DNA of 64,000 nt from Phoebastria nigripes (taxonomy: Eukaryota > Chordata > Aves > Procellariiformes > Diomedeidae), in assembly GCA_035582835.1 (NCBI GenBank), contig JAYKAV010002553.1, forward strand, positions 222,945 to 286,944, written 5' to 3'. This document shows positions 25,488 through 36,650 of this stretch, piece after piece. Position 1 is the first letter of the stretch, and each line of letters starts with the position of its first letter. The translations under genes and the position numbers were made by a program. The notes under the pieces were generated by a model. It was not told where the DNA came from. It did no database searches and saw only the letters and a program-made list of their open reading frames with translations.

Positions 25488-25959
25488 TAGACAAGCTATT
25501 TAAAATCTTGGTGATTGCCTTGGGATGTAGACCTTTGGAAAGGGAAAATCCTTCCATGTCAGAAGTCAGAATTGCTGGTTGGATTGATGTTTCTGAGGCA
25601 CTCCGGTATTTCCCATTAATAGTAGAGCTGAGTATCACACAATTTTTCAAGTGTTTATCTTCTTAATACACCTGTGAGGCAATGCTGCTTGTTTTAAAAG
25701 AGGAGAGGTAGAAAGGATCAGGTCTTCCGGTAAAACCTGTGGATATTTCAGATGTTATCTTCTCCAGCAGTCCTCCCTGTCCTACCTGGAGGTTTCTGTA
25801 TCACTAGCAGTTTACCACAATTTCCCCTTCTCTTTTGCTGCAGCTCACAAGCTCATGTATACACTAAAATACCAACAGTCACCAGGAGCAGTCATGCATT
25901 TCCTTCTGCTGATGCTATGACAGAGACCGTAACTCCTGGCAGGGACCTGTTAATCCCCT

Positions 25960-26060
25960 GCTTCATTGAAATGGAGGAAGAATCCATGGAGATTTAAAAA
26001 ATGACTGGCCTTAGTAACTCACCTGAAAGTATATGACAGAGCTGGAACAAAATGACACAT
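25960..26060 (-). repeat. MIR-like ancient SINE relic, antisense
   Basis: 'GAAATGGAGGAAGAATCCATGG', 'AGATTTAAAAAATGACTGGCC' and 'TATGACAGAGCTGGAAC' follow the antisense MIR order ('AAATGGAGGCACAGAGA...TTAAGTGACTTGCCC...GTGGCAGAGCTGGGA'). Divergence is high. Confidence 0.38.
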
Positions 26061-26337
26061 TTCAGTAGGGTCTCTTAAATTCCAGGTAAGTAAGTCCACA
26101 GGGCATGTCTGTAGTTAGTGGATGATGGAGACAGCAAAACTATACATCACAGAAGTGGTGGCAGGGGCAACCCTGACCCTTTCAGTTCCCCAGTAACTCN
26201 GTGCTGCTCACCTGTAAGATGACCTTTCCTTACCTTCAGGAGTATATCTGAACTTAAATATCATATCTGTATCTGAATATCATAACTGTATCTGTCTTGC
26301 CAAACCTCCTCTCCCATCCATGTCTACAGAAACACCA

Positions 26338-26356
26338 GTGTGTGTGTGTGTGTGTG
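26338..26356. repeat. (GT)n microsatellite, 19 nt
   Basis: Nine and a half GT units, followed by a CATATATACATA transition. Confidence 0.95.
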
Positions 26357-26471
26357 CATATATACATATTTTTGCTTCACATTAAATCTATACTTTTCTG
26401 TGTTTTTCAGTAAGTAGACAAGCAGATTTTTCTTTCTGACTCTGTTCAATATTAAAGTGGGGTTTTTTCTG

Positions 26472-26486
26472 TTTTTTTTTTTTTTT
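26472..26486. repeat. Poly-T homopolymer (15 nt)
   Basis: 15 T in a row with no recognised retroposon on the minus strand. Confidence 0.85.
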
Positions 26487-27263
26487 AAGCAAGGCTTGGC
26501 TCTGTGTTTGTGAGTGAGAGAGAATGCTTGTGTCTGGAGGAGTTTAAACAGTTTAGGATTTATATACTTCAAGAAGTAGAGAGAAAAAAAAAAAACCAGG
26601 ACTGGATTTAACTAGAACCATTGTTGATTTGCATCCTAAAAGGTATCTGACAAGTGTAGTAGTGATTCGAACACAGCCAAATCTCACTGAAGCATTCCTC
26701 CTTTCTTTGCCCACTCCAAACAACAAAACCATCACAAAGAGAGGTCTTCAGAGACATCACAGCTGAAGCTGTTACCAAAGGCACAAAAATCTTTAGAAGG
26801 ACAAGTATTCTTTCTCCTGTCACCTTTAACGCTCAGTATACCAGCCTAGTGTCACAAGCCATATATAAGGTTAGTGCCCAGGAGCTTCTTCAAGACAAGA
26901 GGCTTGAAAAGATATCTGCCATGAAAGTCACTGATCTTTTTTTGATTGTGTTGTACTGAATCTCTCTGCAGATTCCTCATCTGCAGAACAGGTCCTTTTC
27001 TCATTGGCATGAATCGCCTGGCTGCAGGTTTTCACTCCCCTTTGAAAATCTGCAATATTTCAGTCCTGGAATAGTTAGCATAAAGACAGAGGGAGCACTC
27101 TCAATCAGTTTTGATCACATATTGAAAAATTTGTGTATGACGTTTGACCAGAAACAGTCATGTTTCAATGAAAAGTGCATAAATTAGGTGGAAATAAATC
27201 AAATATATCTCCATAAGCCAGGCAAAGTTACCTGTGCAGCTGGGAGTTCCAAGGACAAGAAGG

Positions 27264-27287
27264 AAGAGCCTCTTGAAAGAGGCTCTT
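27264..27287. repeat. Perfect 11-bp inverted repeat
   Basis: AAGAGCCTCTT (27264-27274) and AAGAGGCTCTT (27277-27287) are exact reverse complements separated by two bases. It lies 85 bp before the CR1 tail and is not part of the CR1. Confidence 0.8.
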
Positions 27288-27371
27288 GAAAGCTCTGCAG
27301 TGCTAGTCACGGGCTGGATTATGCAACATATGTATATGTATACATATATATGTAGAAGCATACATGTATAT

Positions 27372-27406
27372 AGAACAGAATAGAACAGAACAGAACAGAA
27401 TAGAAT
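27372..27406 (-). repeat. (AGAAC/AGAAT)7 pentamer tail of CR1
   Basis: Seven contiguous pentamers, four AGAAC and three AGAAT, sit where other CR1 copies in this window carry the 8-bp ATTCTATG unit. On the element's own strand the units read GTTCT/ATTCT. Confidence 0.92.
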
Positions 27407-27476
27407 ATTTCAGTTGGAAGGGACCTACAATGATCATCTAGTCCAGCTGCCTGACCACTTCAGGGCTGACCAAAAG

Positions 27477-27789
27477 TTAAAGCAAATTATTAAGGGCATT
27501 GTCCAAATGCCTCTTAAACACTGACAGGCATGGGGCATCAACCACCCCTCTAACAAGCCTGTTCCAGTGTTTTACTACCCTCTCAGTAAAGAAATGTTTC
27601 CTAATGTCAAGTCTGAACCTCCCCTGATGCAGCTTTGAACCATTCCCACATGTCCTGTCACTGGACACCAGGGAGAAGAGATCAGCACCTCCCTCTCCAC
27701 TTCCCCTCCTCAGGAAACTGTAGAGAGTAATGAGGTTGCCCCTCAGCCTCCTTTTCTCCAAACTAGACAAACCCAGTGTCCTCAGCACG
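27477..27789 (-). pseudogene. CR1 ORF2 C-terminal fragment, still open
   Basis: On the minus strand this encodes the C-terminal part of the CR1 ORF2 protein, downstream of the catalytic palm. Motifs in order are [47 protein letters not shown] and [10 protein letters not shown]. No stop or frameshift interrupts about 100 codons, so this fragment is younger or luckier than the copy at 24 kb. It is only a fragment: the catalytic residues are absent, and an open frame here does not mean expression. Confidence 0.88.
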
Positions 27790-30700
27790 TGTATATACAA
27801 GCAATATAATGAAAAAAAAAGGGAAGATGCAGCAATATGATTCACTTATGAAAATTCTACTTAATACCCAGGAGGCTGTTGAGCATATTCACGTTACACT
27901 CCTTGTAGAGGTAATGAAGAGAGATAGGTACCTCCAGAGGCTAATTTAGTCCATTGCTCTCTTATAAAGTAATCAGGCTTCATCAGGCAAGGAGAAATCT
28001 GGGCCCTCAAGTTGCCAATAATCTTTAAATGAGCACCTGCACTCCCTCTGCAGCTTGAGATCTACAAAATGTTTCTTCAACTCCTATCCAAAATGTTTGC
28101 ATGTTGTGTTACACAGTTTCCTGGGAGAATATCCCTGCCTCTGTTTCTGGCAAAAAGAATCAGGCAAAAATAGCCTTCAGACTGATAACTCGCTTCAGGC
28201 TTTTTATATGTTTTCTGGGGGTAAAAAATCATGTCAGTTCCTACATTCAGAATTGTGGTGAGCTTTGAAATATACTTAGATTTTATTTTTAAATGTATTT
28301 AATCCACCAAAACTCAAACTGAAACACGGTGGGCTGCTCTGCCTAGAAAGATTTTGTTTTGCATTCCTGACTTAAAACTAAAACAAATGTCACTTTAGAT
28401 TAACCTCAGATTCCTGGTAAAATAGATTCAATTCTGACCCATGAACAAAGCAAAATATAGACATTTAAAGAAAAACAACCAAACAATCCATCTCCCCCAT
28501 TTTTTATATAGTTTAAATGCCACATGTTCTTTTACCTGCTAAGTTGTTTTTCTTTTCTTTTTTTTTTTCATTTAAACAGAAATCCCATTCTTCCACCTCA
28601 AAAATGCTGCCTGGTTAAGCTCTGGTGTTCATAACCTACTCTGCAGCAGAAGGAAATGCCTATGCTCCCAAACCAGCACAGTACGTGTGGGAAGTTGGAA
28701 ATGACTTGGCAGTGACATTCAAAGTACAACATTTCTATTTTGAAAAATCCCTCATTCCCACATCTGGCATAGTTTCACCTGGAAGATGTTGAGTGAAATC
28801 CTGGCCCTGCTGCAGCAGCTAGGCATTAAGGACCTAATCTGCTTAGGTGCTTTAGAAAATCTCTAGGCATCTACCTGCATCATTACATAGCTAAATAGTT
28901 CTAAAAATCTGGGCTGTGGAGGCTATTGAAGCAACTATGCAGTGTCCAGTGGTATTAGTTGTTCTTTGATCAGTCAGGACTATAGGATTCAGCTTGCACA
29001 TAACAGGTAATCACCCATGATGTGCATCATTGCAGAAGAGGATCCTAAAAGCAGAGAAATGCTGCTTCTCTTCTGAGCTCTATGACCTTCTTTTGCCAAT
29101 TTGACTGTGAAATATATGTTGAAAATATTGTTTCACACAAAGCATATGTCTTCAGTAGCTATGAAAAGTAAATCATCTCTTTTAACTGAAAAGTTTTAAG
29201 GACTAGCACTAGGAGAAGAAATCATGGGACTGTGACATTACAGCTGTGGTTCCATTAAAAGAGAGGGAAACACATTACATTTTATAGGCTTACAAGTATT
29301 TGGACATTCATTGATTAACAAATGAACTGGAGCTGCACTTAGATGCCCATGGAGATAAGTGCAGCATAAATGGGAATGAAGAGAGAGCTCTACACTGTAT
29401 GAAGTCAGGCTTTTGCCTTGCTTCTTGCTGCAGATGCATGCATATGTATGCGTATCTGAAGGTACTGCTGGACATTACTGAGGACAAATAAATGTTAAAG
29501 GAACAGAAACAATTTCCTAAGTGAGCCTAAGACAAGGGTAGTGAGTGAGTTGCCGGCTTTTGCAGCTATTGCTCAAAAAACAAGGGAGGACCTTTCACAA
29601 TTAAAGTGCATGTGAGAAACCTCCTAGGACTAGTAAGATTAAGACAGTCTAAGTGGACACCATTTTTAGAATAATTCTTTTTTTTGCCTAAAAATTCAGA
29701 TTGAATTAAAAAGTAGAGGTTAGCGGATTCACTTTAATTTCAGTGAATTGCTTCATTAAAAAAGTAAATACTTCAAAAGGGACATTTGAAAGAAGTCAAA
29801 ACATTTCAGTGATCATTTAACAATATTTTCTTTTATTTTTTCTGTTTAGACTGGCATTTTTTGACATTATACTTTCATTTTGTTTCCTTTGATTTTAATA
29901 TCAAAAAGAAAAGGAGATAAAAAACTTATCTCCAGTCTAAGAAAGAACTTAGCCCAACTCTGTATGAATGTATGCCTATATATAACATCTTTTCATTCAA
30001 GGTAAATTTAAAAAACCCCACAGAAATAGTGTTTCTAGTTGACCAGCAAAAATAAATCTTTCTTTTCTTCAATTTTATTCATCTTCTCAATCTGAAAGTC
30101 AGTTATTTGTACAGGTATCATTTTCACTGTGAAGATGGGAAGCTGTTCTCTAAAACCTGAATCCATTGTTAGAAATTAAGGCTAAGAGATATGTAAATTT
30201 GTTTAGCTGGAAACTAAATTAAACACTTTTCCTGCAACAATAATGGCTATGAAATTTATCAATCCCATTGTTACATCTGCTTTCCCTCTTTAAACTGCTC
30301 ACAATGACCATCAGAATCAAATCTCTGCCTGATTTAGGAGGACTGAATTGAACCAAATGGCAATTTTCCTCTACTCCCAAGCATGTTGATCATACCCAGT
30401 GTAATGTTCTGAGCAGCAGCCTCTCCTTCTTGTCAGGATGAGATCCCCTGTAATTCAGTACCATAGCAGTATTTCAGGTATGTGGTGAGTTCATTCCAGC
30501 TTTTCATCCATTAAAGTCAATAGATTAACTTAATACTGAGGTCGGATCCAGGACCTCAGTCTCTATATTAGTTGTCTGTCTTGCTAGTGAAAGGATTGCA
30601 TATTACTTTCTATATCCTGAGTGCATCAGCTCTAGTCCTGTGAATAGGAACACATTTGACTCCATCCCCTCTGGTATAAAACACACACCATCATTACCCT

Positions 30701-33700
30701 ACAGCAGGCACAATGAAGCATAATTTGAAAGTAATGTTCAAAAGTAACAAACTGCCATCAAAACACATAACAGCATGCTGCTTCCTAAGTAGCACAATCC
30801 TCTAAAATGAACAAAGGCAAGCTCCTTAATGTTCTTTTTTCCTGTGTTCACGTGCTAAAGATCAGCAAAAATGGCCATAATAGTTGAAATTCAAATGATA
30901 ATTGAAGGTTTATATTTTTAATTTATTTATTCAGTTTAAAAAAAAGCTTTGTCACAATTCATTAGTACCATAATATAGATTGTGCTAGTTTTTACATGAG
31001 AAATATAAGGATGAGAAATCATAAATGGACATGATTTTTCTTCCTGTGGAGTTCAGAATGTTAATTTATATCTAAGCAAGTTGACTTAGGGAACTCCTTC
31101 TTTCAGGAGTTTTTCTACAGGTATATTAATAAAAAAAGACTAATTTCCTTGGTTAGTTGATTCAGAGCAAATGCACTTCTGTGGCAAAAGCAAATACCTA
31201 GGAGGGGTTTGGGGGGCTTTCTGGAGGCACATCCAGAATAAGTCACATAATAGTTACATCCCTCAGTTACCATATACATAGAGTGGTGAAATAATCACAC
31301 CTACTTCAAAAAGGAGCACACAGGTGTGTTGTACTTTATAAAGTCAGAGGAAGAAGATACATTACAGCATACAGGCAAGAGACTGAATATCAAAACCAGG
31401 TTACAACGTCTTTTGCTGGTTAGGCTCTGATCAGAAATGGAGGATGGGGGGAAGATAACCTATGAAATGCCACATTTTCTGTCAAGCCAAGTTTTTCCAC
31501 AGTGTAGACACTTCAAACAGATCATCTGTCCAGGGTGGGCAACTTGGTGGCAGGCTCTAAAATCTTCCTGGCTTTTTTCATATCTATAAACAGGTATACT
31601 CAGAAGAGGAAAAGTGTAAGCAGTCATGACATCCCATCTTATGCCACCTTAGCCCACCTAAGCTGAGCCGGCCAATGCTCTACCTACCATGTCAGTTCCA
31701 GCTGGGAGAAGCCAGCACTTCCACTGGAAAAGGCAGTTCCCACCTTTCTCCCAACTCTGGCTTCTCACTCCTGCTCCATACATGGTCCTTGTCCCTGCAC
31801 CTCTACAAGCATTTGGGTGACTGTGCTGTGAATCAGAGTGAGGCACTGATCAGGTGAAAAACGATTTTAGAAAAGGCTAATTTCCCTGTCCCCAGCTTAG
31901 TTTTCTGCCAATTTCTTAAGATGAATTTATTCACGAGGGGTTAGAGTTTGTGTAATCACACAGTAGGAAATTCGGTGAAGGAAAGAGAGAAAAAATGGGA
32001 GAAGCATCACATCTTAAGAAAGTTCCCTCTCAATATTCCGATCTTTCAGATTTGTAATTCAGCCATCCCAGTTTGGTGTGATTAATCTGGACTTAAACAT
32101 CCATACCACTTTCTTCTCCTTGAACATTTGTAAANGCTACAAAAGCTATTGTCCATGCCTATGGATGGGCAGCATGTATAGATAGAACATAGTTTATATG
32201 TACACACACAGAGACAAATATGTGAGGAACAACACTGAACATGTTGTTCTCTTCAGCTCCCAATTTGGCTCAAGCAACAATTTTTTTTTCTTTCACCAGA
32301 CGCACCTTGCAAAACAATGCAAGTGGCAGTTCATCCTTATGAATCGGTACCAGAAGGTGAGACAGACACAATGTGAATGACACAAATGCACCACATGACT
32401 TATGCATAGCCGTCAGATTGTACAATGCTGATGGGTAGGAGGGGCTACCATCTCCATGCTTCCCTAATTAAATTAATTAAATTCATTGGCCTGCTTGGAG
32501 ACTAAAATGGGTCAGACTTATAAGTTTTATTCTGTCTGAAGATTTATTCAAGAGGATATAAATACTAACAGGCAACCCTTCCTTCTGAGCATTTCATATA
32601 TTGTCTATGTATGCAGGAGTTGGAGAAGCAAGGGGAAAAAAACATCTCACTGCTTCCTAGGGAACATTTGTGTTCTTTGACTTTGCTTTTACTTCAGGTC
32701 TTTCTTTTTCTTCTTTTCTTGAACATCTAAAAATGTTTCACACATCTGTGTTGCACATTTACATGCTAGAGGGGCATGGAACTCAACGTAAAGTAAAATC
32801 TTACCTTTGGTTTTGAGAAAGATGATCAGTGGGTGATACACTTAAGCATGTAAAAGCACCTATCACATTACGTATTTATGATTTTAACACATGCATGCCA
32901 TTAATGCAGTATAAGCTTAGTATTCCTTCAGGAATACAGGATATGCTATGCATCTTGCTTCCATCACTTTCCCAATCAAAGGAAAGTAACTTATACTTTC
33001 ATACCCACATTTCTACCTAATTAGTGAATGAACAGTGAGAAATTCTTTCCTTTCAGATTTATGNATTAATCACCTAATACTCTGAAGCATGAGATTTGAT
33101 TCACCAGGTCTCTGAGTGCAGACAAAGACCTGTCTGCACTGTACAAGTCTATTTAAGTAAAATCCCCTACTCTCTCTCCAAGCTCATAACTTCATTGCTG
33201 AAGTCTTTTCCCAGCAAGAAATCTCTTGTTCACAGTCTGTATGAACAGACATTTCTAAGAAGACTCAATATACCTGTTCCATACTCTGAGAAGTGTCCAT
33301 GTGGCCTATCAACACACATGCTTTTCACCGTTAGGTTGGAAAGTGTGCTGGAAGCATGATACCATGGAATGGGGATACAGAATAATCCTGACCATGGAAG
33401 AGGGTCAGGTTTTTTGAAGGAATGAGGTACCATGCTGGGAGGAAGCTAGTACTTTTTCTAGTCTTCCCATAAAAATATTGATTAATACTGGAATCCGGTT
33501 ATACAGTTTACACATGCAACAAAAACTGTTACTTCTCTGATCATGGAGCCTTCATTCTTCTGTTAACAACTTCTGTGTTCAGGATCCTGTGCTATAATGT
33601 GAATGTGTCCATTCACATCATAATTGCTTCCAGACCTATCCTTACCTTGAAGCTTTTACAGTTAAAAGAAGTGATAATGAAAGGGTGGGGAAAGGAAGTG

Positions 33701-34039
33701 CCTTTGTTCCATTTTACAGACAGAGAACTGAAAGAGAGTAAACCCACCTCATCAGCAGTACCTGAAGTCAGTCTTCCAGTCAATATGTGATTAGGGTTCA
33801 GTCCTGAAACATATTAGGAGACTTTACTAATGTCATATAGAAAGTCTTTGGAAGATCCCCAGCCTTCTACATCCTCTCATAGTGCTCCAGTGAAAGAACA
33901 CCCTTCCTTTCCCCTGCTAATATTTTTCACTGGGCTAAACCATCTTCAGACAAGTCACTATGTCCTCTATGCATCACCAAGACTCGTAAATGTATGCTGA
34001 CCCAGATTCAATTGTCTAGAGCTCAACAATTGTGATGAT
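27790..34039. other. Gene-free block, mostly unassigned sequence
   Basis: No supported gene; open frames are all under 90 codons. Near 28790 'GAGTGAAATCCTGGCCC' and near 30500 'CATTAAAGTCAATAGA' resemble words common in ancient sauropsid interspersed repeats, but I cannot assign a family. A possible MIR-like relic lies at 33705-33800. The last 20 bases before the next CR1 include a short (GAT)n run. Confidence 0.55.
33705..33800 (-). repeat. MIR-like ancient SINE relic, antisense
   Basis: 'CCATTTTACAGACAGAGAACTGAAAGAGAG' resembles the antisense MIR 3' core ('CCATTTTACAGATGAGGAAACTGAGGCACAGAGAG'). The match downstream of this is weak. Confidence 0.4.
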
Positions 34040-36650
34040 GATGATATGGTCGAGTGTTTATGGGTAAGGATGAGGGGGAAGGCCAACAAGGCAGATATCC
34101 TGCTGGGAGTCTGTTGTAGGCCACCCAACCAGGATGAAGAGGCAGATGAAGCATTCTACAGGCGGCTGGCAGAAGTCTCGCGATTGCTAGCCCTTGTTCT
34201 CGTGGGGGACTTCAACTTCCCGGACGTCTGCTGGAAATACAACACGGCAGAGAGGAAACAGTCTAGGAGGTTCCTGGAGTGTGTGGAAGACAACTTCGTG
34301 ACGCAGCTGGTGAGGGAGCCTACCAGGGGAGGTGCCTCGCTTGACCTGCTGTTTACAAACAGAGNAGGACTNGTGGGAGATGTGGTGGTCGGAGGCCGTC
34401 TTGGGCTTAGCGACCATGAAATGATAGAATTCTCAATTCTTGGTGAAGTNAGGAGNGGGNCCAGCAAAACCACTACCATGGACTTCCGGAGGGCGGACTT
34501 TGGCCTGTTCAGGACACTGGTTGAGAGAGTCCCTTGGGAGACAGTCCTGAAGGGCGAAGGGGTCCAGGAAGGCTGGATGTTCTTCAAGACGGAAGTCTTA
34601 AAGGTGCAGGAGCAGGCTGTCCCCATGTACCATAAGAAGAACGGGCTGGGAAGATGACCGAGCTGGCTGAACAGGGAGCTCTTGCTGGGACTCAGGAAAA
34701 AAGGAGCGTTTACTGCTTGTGGAAGAACGGGCAGGCAGCTCAGGAAGAGTACAGGGATCTCATTAGGTCATGCAGAGAGAAAATCAGAAAGGCAAAAGCC
34801 CAGCTAGGATGCAATCTGGCCACTGTCCTAAGAGATAACAAAAAATGTTTTTACAAATATATTAATGACAAAAAGAGAGGCAGGGAGAACCTCTATCCTT
34901 TATTGGATGTGGGGGGGAACATTGCCACTGAGGATGAGGAAAAGGCTGAGGCACTTAATGCCTTCTTTGCCTCAGTCTTTAATAGTCAGACCAGTCACCC
35001 TCAGGGTATTCAGCCCCCTGAGCTGGAAGATGGGGACGGCGAGCAGGATAAACCCCCTGTAATCCAAGAGGAAGCAGTGAACGACCTGCTATGCCACCTG
35101 GACACTCACAAGTCCATGGGGCAGATGGGATCCACCCGAGAGTGCTGAGGGAGCTGGCGGAGGAGCTTGCCAAGCCTCTCTCCATCATTTATCAGCAGTC
35201 CTGGTTAACGAGAGAGCTCCCGGATGACTGGAGGCTTGCCAATGTGACGCCCATCTACAAGAAGGGCCAGAAGGAGGACCCGGGGAACTACAGGCCTGTC
35301 AGCCTGACCTCGGTGCCAGGGAAGATTATGGAGCGGTTCATCTTGAGGGCGCTCACAAGGCATGTGCGGGACATCCAGGGGATCAGGCCCAGCCAGCATG
35401 GGTTCATGAAAGGCAGGTCCTGCTTGACCAACCTGATCTCCTTCCATGACCAGGTGGCCCGCCTAGTGGATGAGGGAAAGGCTGTGGATATGGCCCACCT
35501 GGACTTCAGTAAAGCCTTTGACACTGTCTCCCACAGCATTCTCCTAGAGAAGCTGGCGGCTCATGGCTTAGACAGGTGTANTCTTTGCTGGGTAAAAAAC
35601 TGGCTAGACGGCCGGGCCCAGAGAGTTGTGGTGAATGGAGTTAAATCCAGTTGGTGGCCGGTCACGAGCGGTGTCCCCCAGGGCTCCATTTTGGGGCCGG
35701 TCTTGTTCAATATCTTTATCAACGATCTGGATGAGGGGATTGAGTGCTCCCTCAGTAAGTTTGCAGACAACACCAAGTTGGACGGGAGTATTGATCTGCT
35801 CAAGGGTAGGAAGGCTCTGCAGAGGGACCTGGACAGGCTGGATTGATGGGCTGAGGCCAACTGCATGAGGTTCAACAAGGCCAAGTGCTGGGTCCTGCAC
35901 TTGGGTTACAACAACCCCATGCAACGCTACAGGCTTGGGGAAGAGTGGCTGGAAAGCTGCCTGTNGGAAAAGGACCTGGGAGTGCTGGCTGACAGCCAGC
36001 TGAACATGAGCCGACAACGTGCCCAGGTGGCCAAGAAGGCCAACGGCATCCTGGCCTGTATCAGAAATAGTGTGGCCAGCAGGAGTAGGGAAGTGATCAT
36101 GCCCCTGTACTTGACAGTGGTGAGGCCGCACCTAGAATCCTGTCTTCAGTTTTGGGCCCCTCATTACAAGAAGGACATTGAGGTGCTGGAGTGTGTCCAG
36201 AGGAGGGCAGCGAAGCTGGTGAAGGGTCTGGAGAACAAGTCTTACAAGGAACACCTGAGGGAACTGGGACTGTTTAGTCTGGAGAAGAGGAGGCTGAGGG
36301 GAGACCTTATCGCTCTCTACAACTACCTGAAAGGAGGTTGTAGCAAGGTGGGTGTTGGTCTCTTCTCCCAAGTAACAAGAGATAGGACGAGAGGAAATGG
36401 CCTCAAGTTGCACCAGGGGAGGTTTAGATTGGACATTAGGAAAAACTTCTTTACTGAAAGAGTGGTTAAACATTGGAACAGGCTGCCCAGGGAAGTGGTG
36501 GAGTCACCATCCCTGGAAGTATTTAAAAGACGTGTAGATGTGGCGCTTAGGGACATGGTTTAGTGGGCATGGAGGTGTTGGCTTGATGGTTGGACTCGAT
36601 GATCTTAGAGGTCTTTTCCAACCATAATGATTCTATGAGTTTATGATCTA
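34040..36650 (+). mobile_element. CR1 LINE, 2.6 kb, endonuclease plus reverse transcriptase
   Basis: This is the longest and best preserved CR1 in the window. It is 5'-truncated within the APE-type endonuclease but otherwise runs through the reverse transcriptase, the C-terminal domain and the 3' UTR ('GGTTGGACTCGATGATCTTAGAGGTCTTTTCCAACC'). It ends in a slightly decayed octamer tail 'ATGATTCTATGAGTTTATGAT'. The left junction lies near a (GAT)n run, and I cannot define a target-site duplication. Seven Ns fall inside, five of them in 34365-34460. GC and CpG content are higher than in the surrounding DNA, as expected for a fairly recent CR1. Confidence 0.95.
34046..36563 (+). pseudogene. CR1 ORF2 (endonuclease/RT), broken
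   Basis: ORF2 encodes an APE-type endonuclease that nicks the target and a reverse transcriptase that copies CR1 RNA there. The endonuclease part keeps GDFN (34205-34216) and the catalytic SDH (34409-34417), but its N-terminal half is missing. RT motifs are HGFMKGRSCLTNL (35397-35435), DFSKAFDTVSH (35502-35534), [16 protein letters not shown] and a damaged FADN (35760-35771). Breaks in order: TGA at 34655-34657 where the family has Arg; a one-base change in the A-run 34697-34702; a one-base loss at about 35122; TGA at 35844-35846, again in place of Arg. The remaining frame reaches the family's usual stop after 'RDMV' at 36561-36563. Both TGA stops fit CGA-to-TGA CpG decay. It is inactive but only lightly damaged. 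Confidence 0.93.

Larger units (their letters stand above)
25488..27371. other. Gene-free spacer between two CR1 copies
   Basis: No supported gene. It contains a MIR-like relic at 25960-26060, a GT dinucleotide run at 26338-26356, poly-T at 26472-26486 and a perfect inverted repeat at 27264-27287. Alternating TATA/CATA sequence lies just before the next CR1 (about 27325-27372). Confidence 0.6.
27372..27789 (-). mobile_element. CR1 LINE 3' fragment with pentamer tail
   Basis: This is a minus-strand CR1 fragment of about 0.42 kb. On the plus strand it starts with seven 5-bp units (27372-27406), then 'ATTTCAGTTGGAAGGGACC' and 'CATCTAGTCCAGCTGCCTGACC', the reverse complement of a CR1 3' UTR. The C-terminal ORF2 coding region follows up to about 27789, where the copy is 5'-truncated. 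The 8-mer TGTATATA occurs at 27365-27372 and again at 27790-27797, directly outside both ends, and may be a target-site duplication. The surrounding sequence is rich in TATA words, so this may be chance. Confidence 0.9.

Noticed and set aside
28785..28930. Words resembling ancient sauropsid repeats ('GTGAAATCCTGGCCC', 'TAGGCATCTACCTGCAT')
   Set aside because: I cannot name a family or set boundaries. It is mentioned only in the block description.
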